From assembly GCF_010667575.1 (NCBI RefSeq), contig NZ_JAABNT010000005.1, positions 62,001 through 126,000 of the forward strand: DNA of 64,000 nucleotides. The letters run 5' to 3'. This DNA is from Sulfitobacter sediminilitoris. GTDB taxonomy: Bacteria; Pseudomonadota; Alphaproteobacteria; Rhodobacterales; Rhodobacteraceae. Position numbers and translations under genes: made by a program. Shown one piece after another: positions 44,887 to 53,597 of the stretch. Within the stretch, counting starts at the first letter, position 1, and every line of letters begins with the position of its first letter. Under the pieces are notes generated by a model. The model had not been told where the DNA came from. It searched no databases and was given only the letters and a program-made list of their open reading frames with translations.

Positions 44887-46002
44887 TTACGCCGATAGGC
44901 TTGGGAAATAATCCTCGCACCCGCCTTCGCGGTAGACGTCCGCCGTGCAGCAATGCAGCCCGCCCCCAAAGGCATAGGCGTCCCGCAGCTCGACCTCGAC
45001 GACCTCCATGCCCAGCTTGTCCATCTGCTCGGCCTGATAGACCTCGGACTTCTCCACGCAGACGGTCTTGGGGTCCAGAACCAGTACGTTCATTGAAAGC
45101 CACGTTGACGAATAACACAGCGGTGGCGGGGTGTTGTGGGCAGGCTGTGCGGCATCAACGATCTCCCAATCGTTTGCCTCGAACATACCGCGCTGATCCT
45201 CCGGCAACCTGCGCTGCGGGTTGTTCAGGATCAGACCAGGCCGCAACGGCGTAAAGGTGGCGTCGATATGAATGGGGTAGGGATCGCCGGGAAAGTTGAC
45301 CGTATGGACCCGGTGATCGGGGAAATGACGGCGCAGCCATTCGATCCCTTTCAGGTTCGTGGTGAACCCGTGCTGCACCACCAGATCACGGCCAAACCGC
45401 AGCACATCCGCCGCATCGAACAACGGCTCTTCCTCGGTGGTGACAAAGAATTTCTCTGCTGCCCACTGCAGCCTCTTTTCCACGCCGATCTTATCGCTCA
45501 GGTAGTCAGGATGGTAATCCGCATCGGTCAGGCGCGGCTTTGGGGCGCTCTCATGGCGGAAATTCGGATCCTCATCGAAATACTTCTGCATGAGGGGACG
45601 GTAATTCAGATATTCAAACCAACGGCAGCGATAGGACATCGTCGCCTCAAGCATTTCCGACCCGACTGTCAGCAGCACATCACGCGGCGGCATGCATCCG
45701 AACTGGCTGTCGGTGTTAAAATCCGGTGTCGTTACAGGCAGGGCATGATCAATCGGCGTGGGCCGATCCACCCGCACGCCGCGCTTCTCCAGAAGGACTG
45801 CGAAATTGTCCAGCAGTTCATTCGCGCGATCAATCGTTTCCTGAGGACGGCGGCCCCACTGGCCGCGCATGTCACTGTCCTCGGGCACCTTCGCATCCAG
45901 CGCAGGTTCTTCGGGTGGGATATGACAATCATCTGCCCGCCCCACGATCACGTGCTTCAGCGGATCCCATTCGTTCCAGCTGTTCACCACTGTCTTTTGC
46001 AT
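44887..46002 (-). CDS. Amidinotransferase (glycine/inosamine amidinotransferase-like)
   Basis: A 371-residue pentein-fold enzyme. It opens with VVNSWNEWDPLKHVIVGRADD, has the His/Asp segment PIHIDATFTPLRPGL near residue 270, and the nucleophilic Cys at 351 or 352 in AFGGGLHCCTADV near the C-terminus, all as in L-arginine:glycine amidinotransferases. It moves an amidino group from arginine to an amine, giving ornithine and a guanidino compound; the acceptor is unknown. The start after GGGCGAG at 46002 is preferred to 46104. It is divergent from an amidase by 100 bp. Confidence 0.88.
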   Translation of the reverse strand: MQKTVVNSWNEWDPLKHVIVGRADDCHIPPEEPALDAKVPEDSDMRGQWGRRPQETIDRANELLDNFAVLLEKRGVRVDRPTPIDHALPVTTPDFNTDSQFGCMPPRDVLLTVGSEMLEATMSYRCRWFEYLNYRPLMQKYFDEDPNFRHESAPKPRLTDADYHPDYLSDKIGVEKRLQWAAEKFFVTTEEEPLFDAADVLRFGRDLVVQHGFTTNLKGIEWLRRHFPDHRVHTVNFPGDPYPIHIDATFTPLRPGLILNNPQRRLPEDQRGMFEANDWEIVDAAQPAHNTPPPLCYSSTWLSMNVLVLDPKTVCVEKSEVYQAEQMDKLGMEVVEVELRDAYAFGGGLHCCTADVYREGGCEDYFPSLSA

Positions 46003-46102
46003 CTCGCCCTCCCGAAACCTGAATTTTGCAAGCCCTAAGACCAAAGATGAACCTGTGCAAGCGTGGTCCATCGTGCCAGTTTGTTCGCAAAGGGAGGATG
46101 CC

Positions 46103-47500
46103 ATGGAACTCTATGAACTCACCGCGACGGAGACGGTAGACAAGATTAAAGCCGGAGAGATTACCGCACTCGCCGCTTGCGAGGCTGTGCTGGCCCGGAT
46201 GGATGCCGTGAACCCGGCAATCAATGCCGTGGTCGCCCGCAACGACGCGGAAGCGTTGGAGGCCGCAGACGCCGTCGACGCCGCGCGCGCAAAAGGCGAA
46301 ACGCTTGGCCCAATGGCAGGCGTACCTGTCACCATCAAGGAGAACGTCGATCAGAAGGGGTTCGCCACCACCAACGGCATACGCCTGCAAAAAGACCTAA
46401 TCGCCAATTCCGACAATCCGGTCGTGGCCAGCCTGCGCCGGGCCGGGGCGGTCATCGTGGGACGGACCAACACACCTGCGTTTTCCCTGCGCTGGTTCAC
46501 GCGCAATTCGCTGCATGGCCATACCAAAAATCCCCATAATCCGGCGATCACGCCGGGCGGCTCTTCAGGCGGCGCGGCATCTGCCACGGCAGCGGGGATC
46601 GGCGCGATGGGCCACGGCACCGATATCGGCGGATCGATCCGCTATCCCGCCTATGCCTGCGGATTGCAGGGCATTCGCCCCACGCTGGGCCGTGTCGCCG
46701 CCCGCAACGCAAGCGCCCCGGACCGGCACATCGGCGCGCAATTGATGGCCGTTTCCGGGCCGCACGCCCGCTCTGTTGCTGATCTTCGCCTGACGCTTGC
46801 CGCGATGGCGGAACCTGATCTGGAAGACCCGTGGCATATGCCCGTCCCGATGAGTGGTCCCGAATATCCGCGCCGCGCTGCCCTGTGCATATCGCCCGAA
46901 GGGTTGGATACCCATCCTTTGGTGGAACAGGCGCTGCGTGATGCCGCCACCCGGCTTGCCGATGCCGGTTGGGAGGTTGTCGAGACGGATTGCCCGCCGT
47001 TCCGTGAACCCGCCCGCCTGCAAGCCCAGCTTTGGCTGGCCGAGATGGAGCGCGGTGCCAAGGCTGCCTTTGCCAAGGAAGGGGATGCAGACGCGCTTTA
47101 TGTACTGGCCGAGATGCAAAAGCTTACCCCCGTTCCCGACCGCGACGAGGTGATGGATGCTTTGCAATCGAGGGCTGGCTTTCTGCGCGACTGGCAGATG
47201 TTCCTTGCGCAGTATCCTGTGCTGATCTGCCCTGTCTCGGCTGAGCCGCCCTTCAGCGATTTGCTGGACCTTGAGGATTTTCCGCGCGTGATCGAAGCGC
47301 AGCTGACACAGGTGGGCTTGCCCCTGATGGGGCTGCCGGGCCTGTCTGTCTTCACCGGGTTCGGCACCAGTGATGACGGGCGCGTCCCACTTGGCGCGCA
47401 ACTGATCGCAGGGCGGTACCGCGAGGACATCTTGTTCGACGCCGCCGAGGCGATCGAGGCGCGCAGCCCGAAGATCGGTGTTGTGACACCCAAAGGATGA
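46103..47500 (+). CDS. Amidase-signature family hydrolase (second)
   Basis: A 465-residue amidase-signature enzyme. Lys79 in PVTIKENVDQKG, the Ser pair in PGGSSGGAAS (154-155) and nucleophile Ser178 in HGTDIGGSIRYPA are all present. It is distinct from the enzyme at 15341 and shares only the family motifs. AAAGGGAGGA precedes the ATG at 46103. It is divergent from the amidinotransferase gene, so the two may be controlled together and act on guanidino or amide compounds; this is inference from position only. A terminator shared with rpsO follows. Confidence 0.9.
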   Translation: MELYELTATETVDKIKAGEITALAACEAVLARMDAVNPAINAVVARNDAEALEAADAVDAARAKGETLGPMAGVPVTIKENVDQKGFATTNGIRLQKDLIANSDNPVVASLRRAGAVIVGRTNTPAFSLRWFTRNSLHGHTKNPHNPAITPGGSSGGAASATAAGIGAMGHGTDIGGSIRYPAYACGLQGIRPTLGRVAARNASAPDRHIGAQLMAVSGPHARSVADLRLTLAAMAEPDLEDPWHMPVPMSGPEYPRRAALCISPEGLDTHPLVEQALRDAATRLADAGWEVVETDCPPFREPARLQAQLWLAEMERGAKAAFAKEGDADALYVLAEMQKLTPVPDRDEVMDALQSRAGFLRDWQMFLAQYPVLICPVSAEPPFSDLLDLEDFPRVIEAQLTQVGLPLMGLPGLSVFTGFGTSDDGRVPLGAQLIAGRYREDILFDAAEAIEARSPKIGVVTPKG

Positions 47501-47512
47501 TCCCACACAATG

Positions 47513-47543
47513 AAAAAGCCGCGTCTGATACAGACGCGGCTTT
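47513..47543. terminator. Bidirectional terminator between amidase and rpsO
   Basis: Perfect 10-bp arms GCCGCGTCTG (47518-47527) and CAGACGCGGC (47531-47540), ATA loop, flanked by AAAAA on one side and TTT on the other. It serves the rightward amidase and, better, the leftward rpsO gene. Confidence 0.9.
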
Positions 47544-47567
47544 CATCAACTGTAATGCGTGCAACGC

Positions 47568-47837
47568 TTAGCGGCGCAGACCCAGACGCTTGATCAGGTC
47601 CTGATAGCGGGCCTCATCCTTGCGCTTGACGTAGTCAAGAAGCTTACGACGCGTCGCAACCATCTTGAGCAGGCCACGGCGACCGTGGTTGTCTTTCTTG
47701 TGTGTCTTGAAGTGCTCGGTCAGCGTCGCGATACGCGAGCTCAGAACAGCAACCTGCACCTCGGGGGAGCCAGTGTCGCCCTCTTTGGTGCCGAATTCTT
47801 TCATGACGCGTGCTTTTTCTTCAGCAGTAATCGACAT
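47568..47837 (-). CDS. rpsO: 30S ribosomal protein S15
   Basis: An 89-residue S15 of standard length. It opens [15 protein letters not shown] and has [52 protein letters not shown], the 16S rRNA-binding helices. AAAGGAGACC precedes the ATG. S15 binds early in 30S platform assembly and often represses its own translation. It normally lies between truB and pnp; here both neighbours are displaced by accessory genes, and rpsO has its own terminator. Confidence 0.97.
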   Translation of the reverse strand: MSITAEEKARVMKEFGTKEGDTGSPEVQVAVLSSRIATLTEHFKTHKKDNHGRRGLLKMVATRRKLLDYVKRKDEARYQDLIKRLGLRR

Positions 47838-48002
47838 CGGGGTCTCCTTTCGGAAGTTGAGTTAAAGGTATGGCGCAGGCCGGGATGTCGTCCAGCACAG
47901 GCCCGTGGAGATGCGTCTGCCAATCAGGAATCAGCAGGCGACGGTGGCGTATAGGAAGAATCAACGGGGATGGCAAAGGTTTATTACGGTTATTACGCTG
48001 CA

Positions 48003-48953
48003 TTAACTGCCCGCAAGACCCAGCGTCACGGCAGAGCTGAGCGGGATCAAGGCAATATCAGCCGTCGAAAGCTCGGATTGCCCACTGACTTGTGCCAAGA
48101 CCTGATCTCCCATCCAGACCTGAAGCTGGCCTGCGTGGTCAGGATCAGGCCGCACGGCAATTTCCGGCACCTCTGCTTCGGTATCGCTATCGTCCCAGAC
48201 GAACAGCAATGAATCGTCTTCCGGTTCAAAATCAGAGATCGCAGCACTGGCGCCATTCTCAATCCAGTCGCCCAGAACGATTTGATCCGCTCCGGAACCG
48301 CCATGCACCTGATCGTTCTGGCCCGCGACAATGACATCATCACCGCCACCGCCATTAAGAAAGTCAGCCTCATCAATATCCGATAGCGCATCGGAATCCG
48401 GGCCAGCCACGACACCGCTCAGCGTGTCGTCACCTGCGCCACCAAAAAGGGTATCCTCGCCCGCGTCGCCGCGCAACGCGTCGTCGCCCAGACCGCCCGA
48501 CAATGCATCGTTTCCTGTACCGCCAGACAACTGATCGTCGCCCTCTGACCCGTTCAGCGCGTCATCGCCGTCATCGCCATACATGAAATCATCATCATTC
48601 TGACCCACCAGCGTGTCATCTTCGGACCCGCCAAAAAGATCATCGTCGCCGTCATCGCCAATCAGGGTGTCGCTGCCCGCCTAGCCTAACAGTGTATCAT
48701 TTCCGCGGTCGCCGCGTGCTTCGTCGTCGCCTGTGCCAGCCTCCACCAGATCGTTCCCGTCGCCTGCGCTGATCCGGTCATCGCCCTGCGTCCCGGCGAC
48801 AGCATCAGAGGCCTCTGATGCCGTGATCAGAGTCACATTGGGTGAAGTGGGCGAGGGTTGCTGAACGTCATCGTCCAGAACATCGTCGCCGATATCGACA
48901 TAGGCGGCAGCACCTACCGCCATCAGACCCATCAATCCTGCCAGCCACAACAT
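48003..48953 (-). pseudogene. RTX-repeat calcium-binding protein interrupted by an amber codon
   Basis: One reading frame of 317 codons with an in-frame TAG at codon 91 (48681-48683). Before it lie a hydrophobic N-terminal segment (LWLAGLMGLMAVGAAAYV), an acidic linker and three or four RTX-like nonapeptides. After it the same frame carries roughly ten more (GGxGxDxL type, such as GGTGNDALS and GGAGDDTLS) and a C-terminal beta region (AAISDFEPEDDSLLFVWDD). RTX repeats bind calcium outside the cell. The frame is otherwise intact, so the stop is a recent mutation, a sequencing error or read through. GAG or CAG needs one change to TAG. A partial restart at 48608 is possible. Confidence 0.8.
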
Positions 48954-49060
48954 AAGACGACCTCAACTCATTCGAGAAAACGACATGTCGTCGCGGGTCA
49001 GATAAAAGCCACAGCTTAGACGTCAGGTCAAAACCAAAGAGATGAACTGGTTAAGGGGAT

Positions 49061-49585
49061 CTAACCGCGCGCAGCATTCAAATCCCAGCGCACCGGGCTT
49101 TGCGCATATGGCAGATAAAGCGGGTGTTTCGGATGGCCTGCTTTGGACAGGCCAAGGTGAAAGACGGGCATATCCAGACTTTCAAGCAATTGCGCGACCT
49201 CTGGTCCGCGCCCTTTATGCGCCCCATGCACACCCCACGCGGCAATGATCTCATCCGCCCAATCTGCCGCTTCCGTTAAGGCCGCGTCATTCTCTGGCCC
49301 TACCGGATCATCTGCGGCCCGCATGTCACGGGGGTCGGTTGCGCGCCACGCAAAGATATTGGTCACGCGAAACGCGCCGAACCCCAGATGCCTTGCTCGA
49401 CGCTCACAGCGTTCGACCGTGGGGTCGTTTTCCACCTCTGTCGCGGTCGATGGGTTCAGCATGACAAACAGCACCCGCTTGCCCGCCGGGTTCCATACCC
49501 GTGTCAGGCTATAGCGATATCGCTCACACTCCGAATAAACGGCAGTTGATGGCGCATCGCCCTTTGTATGGCTCCGGGTGATCAT
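49061..49585 (-). CDS. DUF1643 domain protein
   Basis: A 174-residue protein matching DUF1643: YRYSLTRVW, FVMLNPSTATEVENDPT, the Cys/Arg region ERCERRARHLGFGAFRVTNIFAWRATDP, and a C-terminal HPLYLPY segment. Its function is unknown. The family is sometimes found near restriction or mobile elements, but I see none here. The start at 49585 (MITRSHTKGD) is used rather than 49621, though both are possible. It is the second gene downstream of truB in the leftward run. Confidence 0.85.
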   Translation of the reverse strand: MITRSHTKGDAPSTAVYSECERYRYSLTRVWNPAGKRVLFVMLNPSTATEVENDPTVERCERRARHLGFGAFRVTNIFAWRATDPRDMRAADDPVGPENDAALTEAADWADEIIAAWGVHGAHKGRGPEVAQLLESLDMPVFHLGLSKAGHPKHPLYLPYAQSPVRWDLNAARG

Positions 49586-49700
49586 GCGCTGCTGTCTGCC
49601 AGTGCAGGTGATGCGGTGCAATTGGAAAAGCCGTCAGCGGCCAGTCCTGCGGAAGGTACCTTGCTTGCGGCTCAACATCGTCACCAAACCGTATGAGGTA

Positions 49701-50603
49701 TCAGTTGAACACCCGACTTGGATGCAACTCGCCTGCCTTGAAACGCCCGACAGCGACCGCTTGCCCGTCAAACGACGCCCAGCATTCATCGCCGTATTCC
49801 ACATCATGGCCGATCACCATGCCGGGGTTCCCGTTGCGCAGCCGCGTTGCCCCTTCTGCGGTCGCCTTGACCTCTGGCAAGTCCGCCAGCCCCTGCTCCA
49901 ATGGCAACACATGGGCGTCCAGTTCAGGCGTCCGCGCCAGCGCGTCGATCTGATCCAGCGTCAGCCCGTCGGCGGCGTCGAAGGGTCCCGACCAGATCCG
50001 GCGCAGTTCCCGCACATGCCCGAAACACCCCAAAGCGCGCCCCAAATCCCGCGCGATTGACCGCACGTAGCCGCCCTTGCCACAAACCATCTCAAGCGTG
50101 ACGTGATCTGCATCGGGCCGGTCGACCAGCAACAGGCTTTCGACATACAAAGGCCGCGCTGCCAACTCCATTTCCTCGCCATCCCGTGCGCGTTTATAGG
50201 CGCGTTCGCCGTCAATCTTGACGGCTGAGAATTGCGGCGGCACCTGTTCAATGTCGCCGATGAACTGCGCCAGCGCGGCTTTGATTTCGTCGTCATCGGG
50301 CCGCAGGTCAGAGGTTTCCAGAACCTCGCCTTCCGCATCGTCCGTATTGGTGGCGATCCCAAGCCGGACCGTGAATTCGTAGGCTTTCAGGGCGTCGGTG
50401 ATGTAAGGCACCGTTTTGGTTGCTTCGCCCAGTGCCACCGCCAAAACTCCTGTCGCCTCCGGATCAAGTGTGCCCGCGTGCCCGGCTTTCTTGGCATCCA
50501 GCGCCCAACGGACCTTGTTCACGACCGCGGTTGAGGTCGGCCCGGCGGGTTTGTCCACCACCAGCCACCCCGATATATCCCGCCCCTTGCGTTTGCGACC
50601 CAT
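49701..50603 (-). CDS. truB: tRNA pseudouridine(55) synthase
   Basis: A 300-residue enzyme making pseudouridine 55 in the tRNA T arm. It opens with [21 protein letters not shown] and has the catalytic Asp47 in [14 protein letters not shown], followed by [22 protein letters not shown] and the [13 protein letters not shown] motif near residue 188. Length is normal. It lies 78 bp after the glycosidase-like gene and belongs to the classical rbfA-truB-rpsO-pnp order. Confidence 0.96.
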   Translation of the reverse strand: MGRKRKGRDISGWLVVDKPAGPTSTAVVNKVRWALDAKKAGHAGTLDPEATGVLAVALGEATKTVPYITDALKAYEFTVRLGIATNTDDAEGEVLETSDLRPDDDEIKAALAQFIGDIEQVPPQFSAVKIDGERAYKRARDGEEMELAARPLYVESLLLVDRPDADHVTLEMVCGKGGYVRSIARDLGRALGCFGHVRELRRIWSGPFDAADGLTLDQIDALARTPELDAHVLPLEQGLADLPEVKATAEGATRLRNGNPGMVIGHDVEYGDECWASFDGQAVAVGRFKAGELHPSRVFN

Positions 50604-50681
50604 GTCAGCCTCTTTGATAAATTCCGCCCGCGCTATACTGTGATGCGCCCCGACTGCCCAGAGCGTTCTTGGCCTTCGGCG

Positions 50682-51419
50682 CTACTCGGCGGGTTCAACC
50701 ACGCCGATGATCGGCCCCAAAGTGGTAAAGCCAGACCCGCTCCGGCCCAGATCCGGCGCGCGCATGCGCGAGATATTGCCGTCGAAATACAATGCATTCT
50801 TCAGCCCCAGATGGTCGCGGAACAGCGATCCGAATTCGTGAAAGGTGACGGTGGTATCGGAAATTGCAAAGACGGCGCGGGTGCCGTCCTCAGAGGTGCC
50901 AACGCCATTTCGGATGTACCTCGATGTGCTGTCCACCAAGAATCTTGGGTGTAGCTCCCCACCGATCACCAGCATCGGCCCGGATTGCGTGGCATCGCGG
51001 CATGCAGGCGCTTGATCCAGATAGTCTGTTGTTTCAAACACATCGGCCCTGCCATCCCGCAGACACAGGACACCGTTAGGTAGCAATCCAAAGTTGCCGG
51101 GGCCTGCGTTCGGTATCACCCGCTGCACTTCGATACCGTCCTCGATGTAGTGGCCCACCGGACGGCGATCCTCATGGTACATCCCCGCGTTCGTCGCAAA
51201 GCCAAGCCGCTGGCCGTTTTTCGCCAAAGCGGCATCGATGTTGCCGAAATGACCAAAAACCGCGCCATTCTCATCCGCCAGAAAAAGCTCAAGCCGCTCG
51301 TACATCGCATCAACTTCGCAGATTGCGTAGACATTGTTCTGATACGTTTCTTGCCGACATTCCGTCGCTGCCGCTGGCAGGGCCAGCAGTGCCAAGCAGA
51401 CAGCAAGGCTTCGCATCAT
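50682..51419 (-). CDS. Secreted phosphodiester-glycosidase-like protein (NAGPA/DUF2233)
   Basis: A 245-residue exported protein with a signal peptide ([19 protein letters not shown], cleavage near residue 19). The rest matches the phosphodiester glycosidase (NAGPA-like) domain: [24 protein letters not shown]-like [29 protein letters not shown] and [14 protein letters not shown]. Bacterial members are poorly studied and may cut phosphodiester-linked sugars. Its start overlaps the rbfA stop by 4 bases, so it is inserted, in frame of expression, between rbfA and truB. Confidence 0.85.
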   Translation of the reverse strand: MMRSLAVCLALLALPAAATECRQETYQNNVYAICEVDAMYERLELFLADENGAVFGHFGNIDAALAKNGQRLGFATNAGMYHEDRRPVGHYIEDGIEVQRVIPNAGPGNFGLLPNGVLCLRDGRADVFETTDYLDQAPACRDATQSGPMLVIGGELHPRFLVDSTSRYIRNGVGTSEDGTRAVFAISDTTVTFHEFGSLFRDHLGLKNALYFDGNISRMRAPDLGRSGSGFTTLGPIIGVVEPAE

Positions 51420-51832
51420 CCCTCGGTTGCTCCGTCCGGAGCTTCGGCGTCACGGCGCACGCGGTCCTCTGACAGCATCCGCCGTGTCTCGTCCATCTGG
51501 TCAAACGTCTCGTCCAGCCGGAATCGCAGATCGGGCGCAAACTTCAGCGTTAGCTTTTTGGCTACCAGCCGCCGCAGCTCGCCCTTGTTGCGCGCAAGCA
51601 ACTCAATCACCTCGTCCTGACCCTGACCGCCCAAGGGCAGCACGTAGGCCGTGGCGATCTTGAGATCGGGAGAGGTGCGGACCTCGCCTACGGTGATCGA
51701 CATGCGATTGAGATCGGGATCGTGCACATCGCCACGCGCCAATACCTCGGACAGCGCCCGCCGGATTGTCTCGCCCACGCGCAGCTGGCGTTGCGACGGG
51801 CCTGCGCCCTCATGAAACTTGTTCTTAGCCAT
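51416..51832 (-). CDS. rbfA: Ribosome-binding factor A
   Basis: A 138-residue 30S maturation factor. It has [27 protein letters not shown] at the N-terminus, [25 protein letters not shown] in the KH-type core and [20 protein letters not shown] near the end, all typical. It acts on the 5' end of 16S rRNA during late maturation, mostly in the cold. The gene heads the leftward run and lies 87 bp from the divergent dapB. Confidence 0.95.
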   Translation of the reverse strand: MAKNKFHEGAGPSQRQLRVGETIRRALSEVLARGDVHDPDLNRMSITVGEVRTSPDLKIATAYVLPLGGQGQDEVIELLARNKGELRRLVAKKLTLKFAPDLRFRLDETFDQMDETRRMLSEDRVRRDAEAPDGATEG

Positions 51833-51919
51833 AACCCCTACCTAAGCGCTCCCATTCTCTTTGCCAAGCGGGGGCGCGCGGGGTAAAGCAGGCGGAACTT
51901 TGTTGAAGGAGAGCCCCGG

Positions 51920-52741
51920 ATGTCCCAATCCATACGCGTTGCCGTGACCGGCGCTTCAGGCCGCATGGGCCAGACACTGATATCGCTGGTAAACGCCTCT
52001 GACCGCATGCACCTCAGCGGCGCGATTGAACGTCCGGGCCATGACTGGATCGGCCGTGATGTGGGCGAGGCGATGGGGGGCTCTGCCTTGGGAATCAGCG
52101 TAACCGACGACGCGCAAGCCGCGATCGCAGGGGCGGACGCCGTGATCGACTTTACCGCCCCTGTGGCCACGATTCAGTTTGCCGAATTTGCGGCTAGCGC
52201 GGGCATCGTGCATGTGATCGGCACCACGGGTATGACGGATGATGAAATTGCGGCACTTGATCCCTTTACCTCCAAAGCGACCATCATCCGCGCCGGTAAC
52301 ATGAGCCTTGGCGTCAACCTGCTGACCCAGCTGACCAAGCGGGTCGCCGCCGCCCTCGACGATGACTACGACATCGAGGTGATCGAAGCGCATCACAACC
52401 AAAAGGTCGACGCCCCCTCAGGCACGGCTCTGATGCTGGGAGAGGCCGCTGCCGAGGGGCGCGGCGTCAAACTGTCCGACGTGGCGGACCGGGGCCGGGA
52501 CGGCATCACGGGCGCACGCAAGAAGGGCGACATCGGTTTCACTGCCATCCGGGGCGGCGACATCATCGGAGAACATGATGTGATGTTTGCCGCCGCAGGC
52601 GAGCGGATCATCCTGCGCCATGTTGCGTCGGACCGAACTGTCTTTGCACGCGGCGCGCTCAAGGCGGCACTTTGGGGGCAGGGTCGCGCGCCGGGGCACT
52701 ACGACATGCTGGATGTGCTGGGTCTTTCTGACCCTGCGTAA
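51920..52741 (+). CDS. dapB: 4-hydroxy-tetrahydrodipicolinate reductase
   Basis: A 273-residue enzyme of lysine and diaminopimelate synthesis. The NAD(P) motif is [14 protein letters not shown] near residue 8, the catalytic loop [19 protein letters not shown] (His and Lys, about 155-172) and the C-terminal block [20 protein letters not shown] are all standard. GAAGGAGAGC precedes the ATG. It is divergent from rbfA and followed by a small secreted-protein gene. Confidence 0.96.
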   Translation: MSQSIRVAVTGASGRMGQTLISLVNASDRMHLSGAIERPGHDWIGRDVGEAMGGSALGISVTDDAQAAIAGADAVIDFTAPVATIQFAEFAASAGIVHVIGTTGMTDDEIAALDPFTSKATIIRAGNMSLGVNLLTQLTKRVAAALDDDYDIEVIEAHHNQKVDAPSGTALMLGEAAAEGRGVKLSDVADRGRDGITGARKKGDIGFTAIRGGDIIGEHDVMFAAAGERIILRHVASDRTVFARGALKAALWGQGRAPGHYDMLDVLGLSDPA

Positions 52742-52818
52742 CTTTTTTTCAGGTGTGCTGAAACCAAAACGGCACTTCGTGCGTATATCTTTGTAATCGT
52801 CCGCAAAGGAGACTCACG

Positions 52819-53175
52819 ATGACACGTGTTGCAATGACTATCTTTGCTGCCACTCTTGCGTTCGCAACGCCCGCATTTGCAGAGTTTCAACAGGTGACGT
52901 CCCGCAATGATTTCGTGGCGCTGGTCGGAGGCAAGACGCTGACCCGACCTCTCGTGAAAATTCAGGTCTTGCCGGATGGTCGGATCGCCGGCAAAGGCGC
53001 GGCATGGGAAGTGACCGGCAAATGGTCGTGGGAAAACGGCTATCTCTGCCGCAGCCTCGAATGGGGCGGCGACGATCTGGGCTACAACTGTCAGGAAGTG
53101 AAAACAGACGGCGCGCGCGTGCGCATCACGTCTGACAAGGGTACCGGACAGTCCGCAGACTTCCGCCTTCAATAA
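52819..53175 (+). CDS. Small secreted protein, family unknown
   Basis: A 118-residue protein with a clean signal peptide (MTRVAMTIFAATLAFATPAFA, cleavage near residue 21). The mature part of about 97 residues is beta-rich with GRIAGKGAAWEVTGKWSWENGYLCRSLEWGGDDLGYNCQEV and two Cys that could pair in the periplasm. The TGKWxWxxGxxCR pattern occurs in small periplasmic proteins of Rhodobacterales, whose role I do not know. AAAGGAG precedes the ATG. It is convergent with the DUF1674 gene, 15 bp apart. Confidence 0.8.
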   Translation: MTRVAMTIFAATLAFATPAFAEFQQVTSRNDFVALVGGKTLTRPLVKIQVLPDGRIAGKGAAWEVTGKWSWENGYLCRSLEWGGDDLGYNCQEVKTDGARVRITSDKGTGQSADFRLQ

Positions 53176-53190
53176 GCCGTCCGGCAACGC

Positions 53191-53523
53191 CTAGAAATCG
53201 ACGGCGATGCCCTTCTTCTCCCAATCTCCATAGCGCACGGGCTCTGGCCCGTCCCTGCCGCCCAGTTCGGGCGGCAGCTCTAGTTTCGCAGCTTTTTTAC
53301 GTCGCTCTTCCGCCTCGGCCAGCGCACGCTGTGCAGCAGGTGGAATGGGGTTGGGGTCCGGCCCCGGATCAGGTGCCGGATCGGGAAGCGGGCGCGGAGC
53401 CGGATCAGGGCTCGGTGTGCCCGGCAGATCAGGTTGCGGCGTCGGTGCGGGTTGTCCGGGTGTGTCGGGGATCGGCCTTGGTCCCGGTGCGCCGCTCGGG
53501 GTGTTCTGCGTCTCTTCGGTCAT
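53191..53523 (-). CDS. DUF1674 (SDHAF4-like) protein with proline-rich N-terminus
   Basis: A 110-residue protein. The C-terminal about 35 residues (LPPELGGRDGPEPVRYGDWEKKG) are the DUF1674 motif of succinate-dehydrogenase assembly factor 4, which helps flavinylated SdhA join the complex. The N-terminal about 60 residues are a Pro/Asp/Ala tract with repeated PDPAP-type units and probably disordered; most family members are shorter. AGAGGA precedes the ATG at 53523. The sdh genes are not in the window. Confidence 0.87.
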   Translation of the reverse strand: MTEETQNTPSGAPGPRPIPDTPGQPAPTPQPDLPGTPSPDPAPRPLPDPAPDPGPDPNPIPPAAQRALAEAEERRKKAAKLELPPELGGRDGPEPVRYGDWEKKGIAVDF

Positions 53524-53597
53524 TGCGTCCTCTTGAGGCATTGTTGCCTTTGATATACGTCGCTTCTCATTGCGGGCAACCCGGATAGGAACTTCAG

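Noticed and set aside
48003-48953. CRISPR-like repeated DNA
   Set aside because: The periodicity comes from RTX nonapeptide codons; there are no identical direct repeats with spacers.
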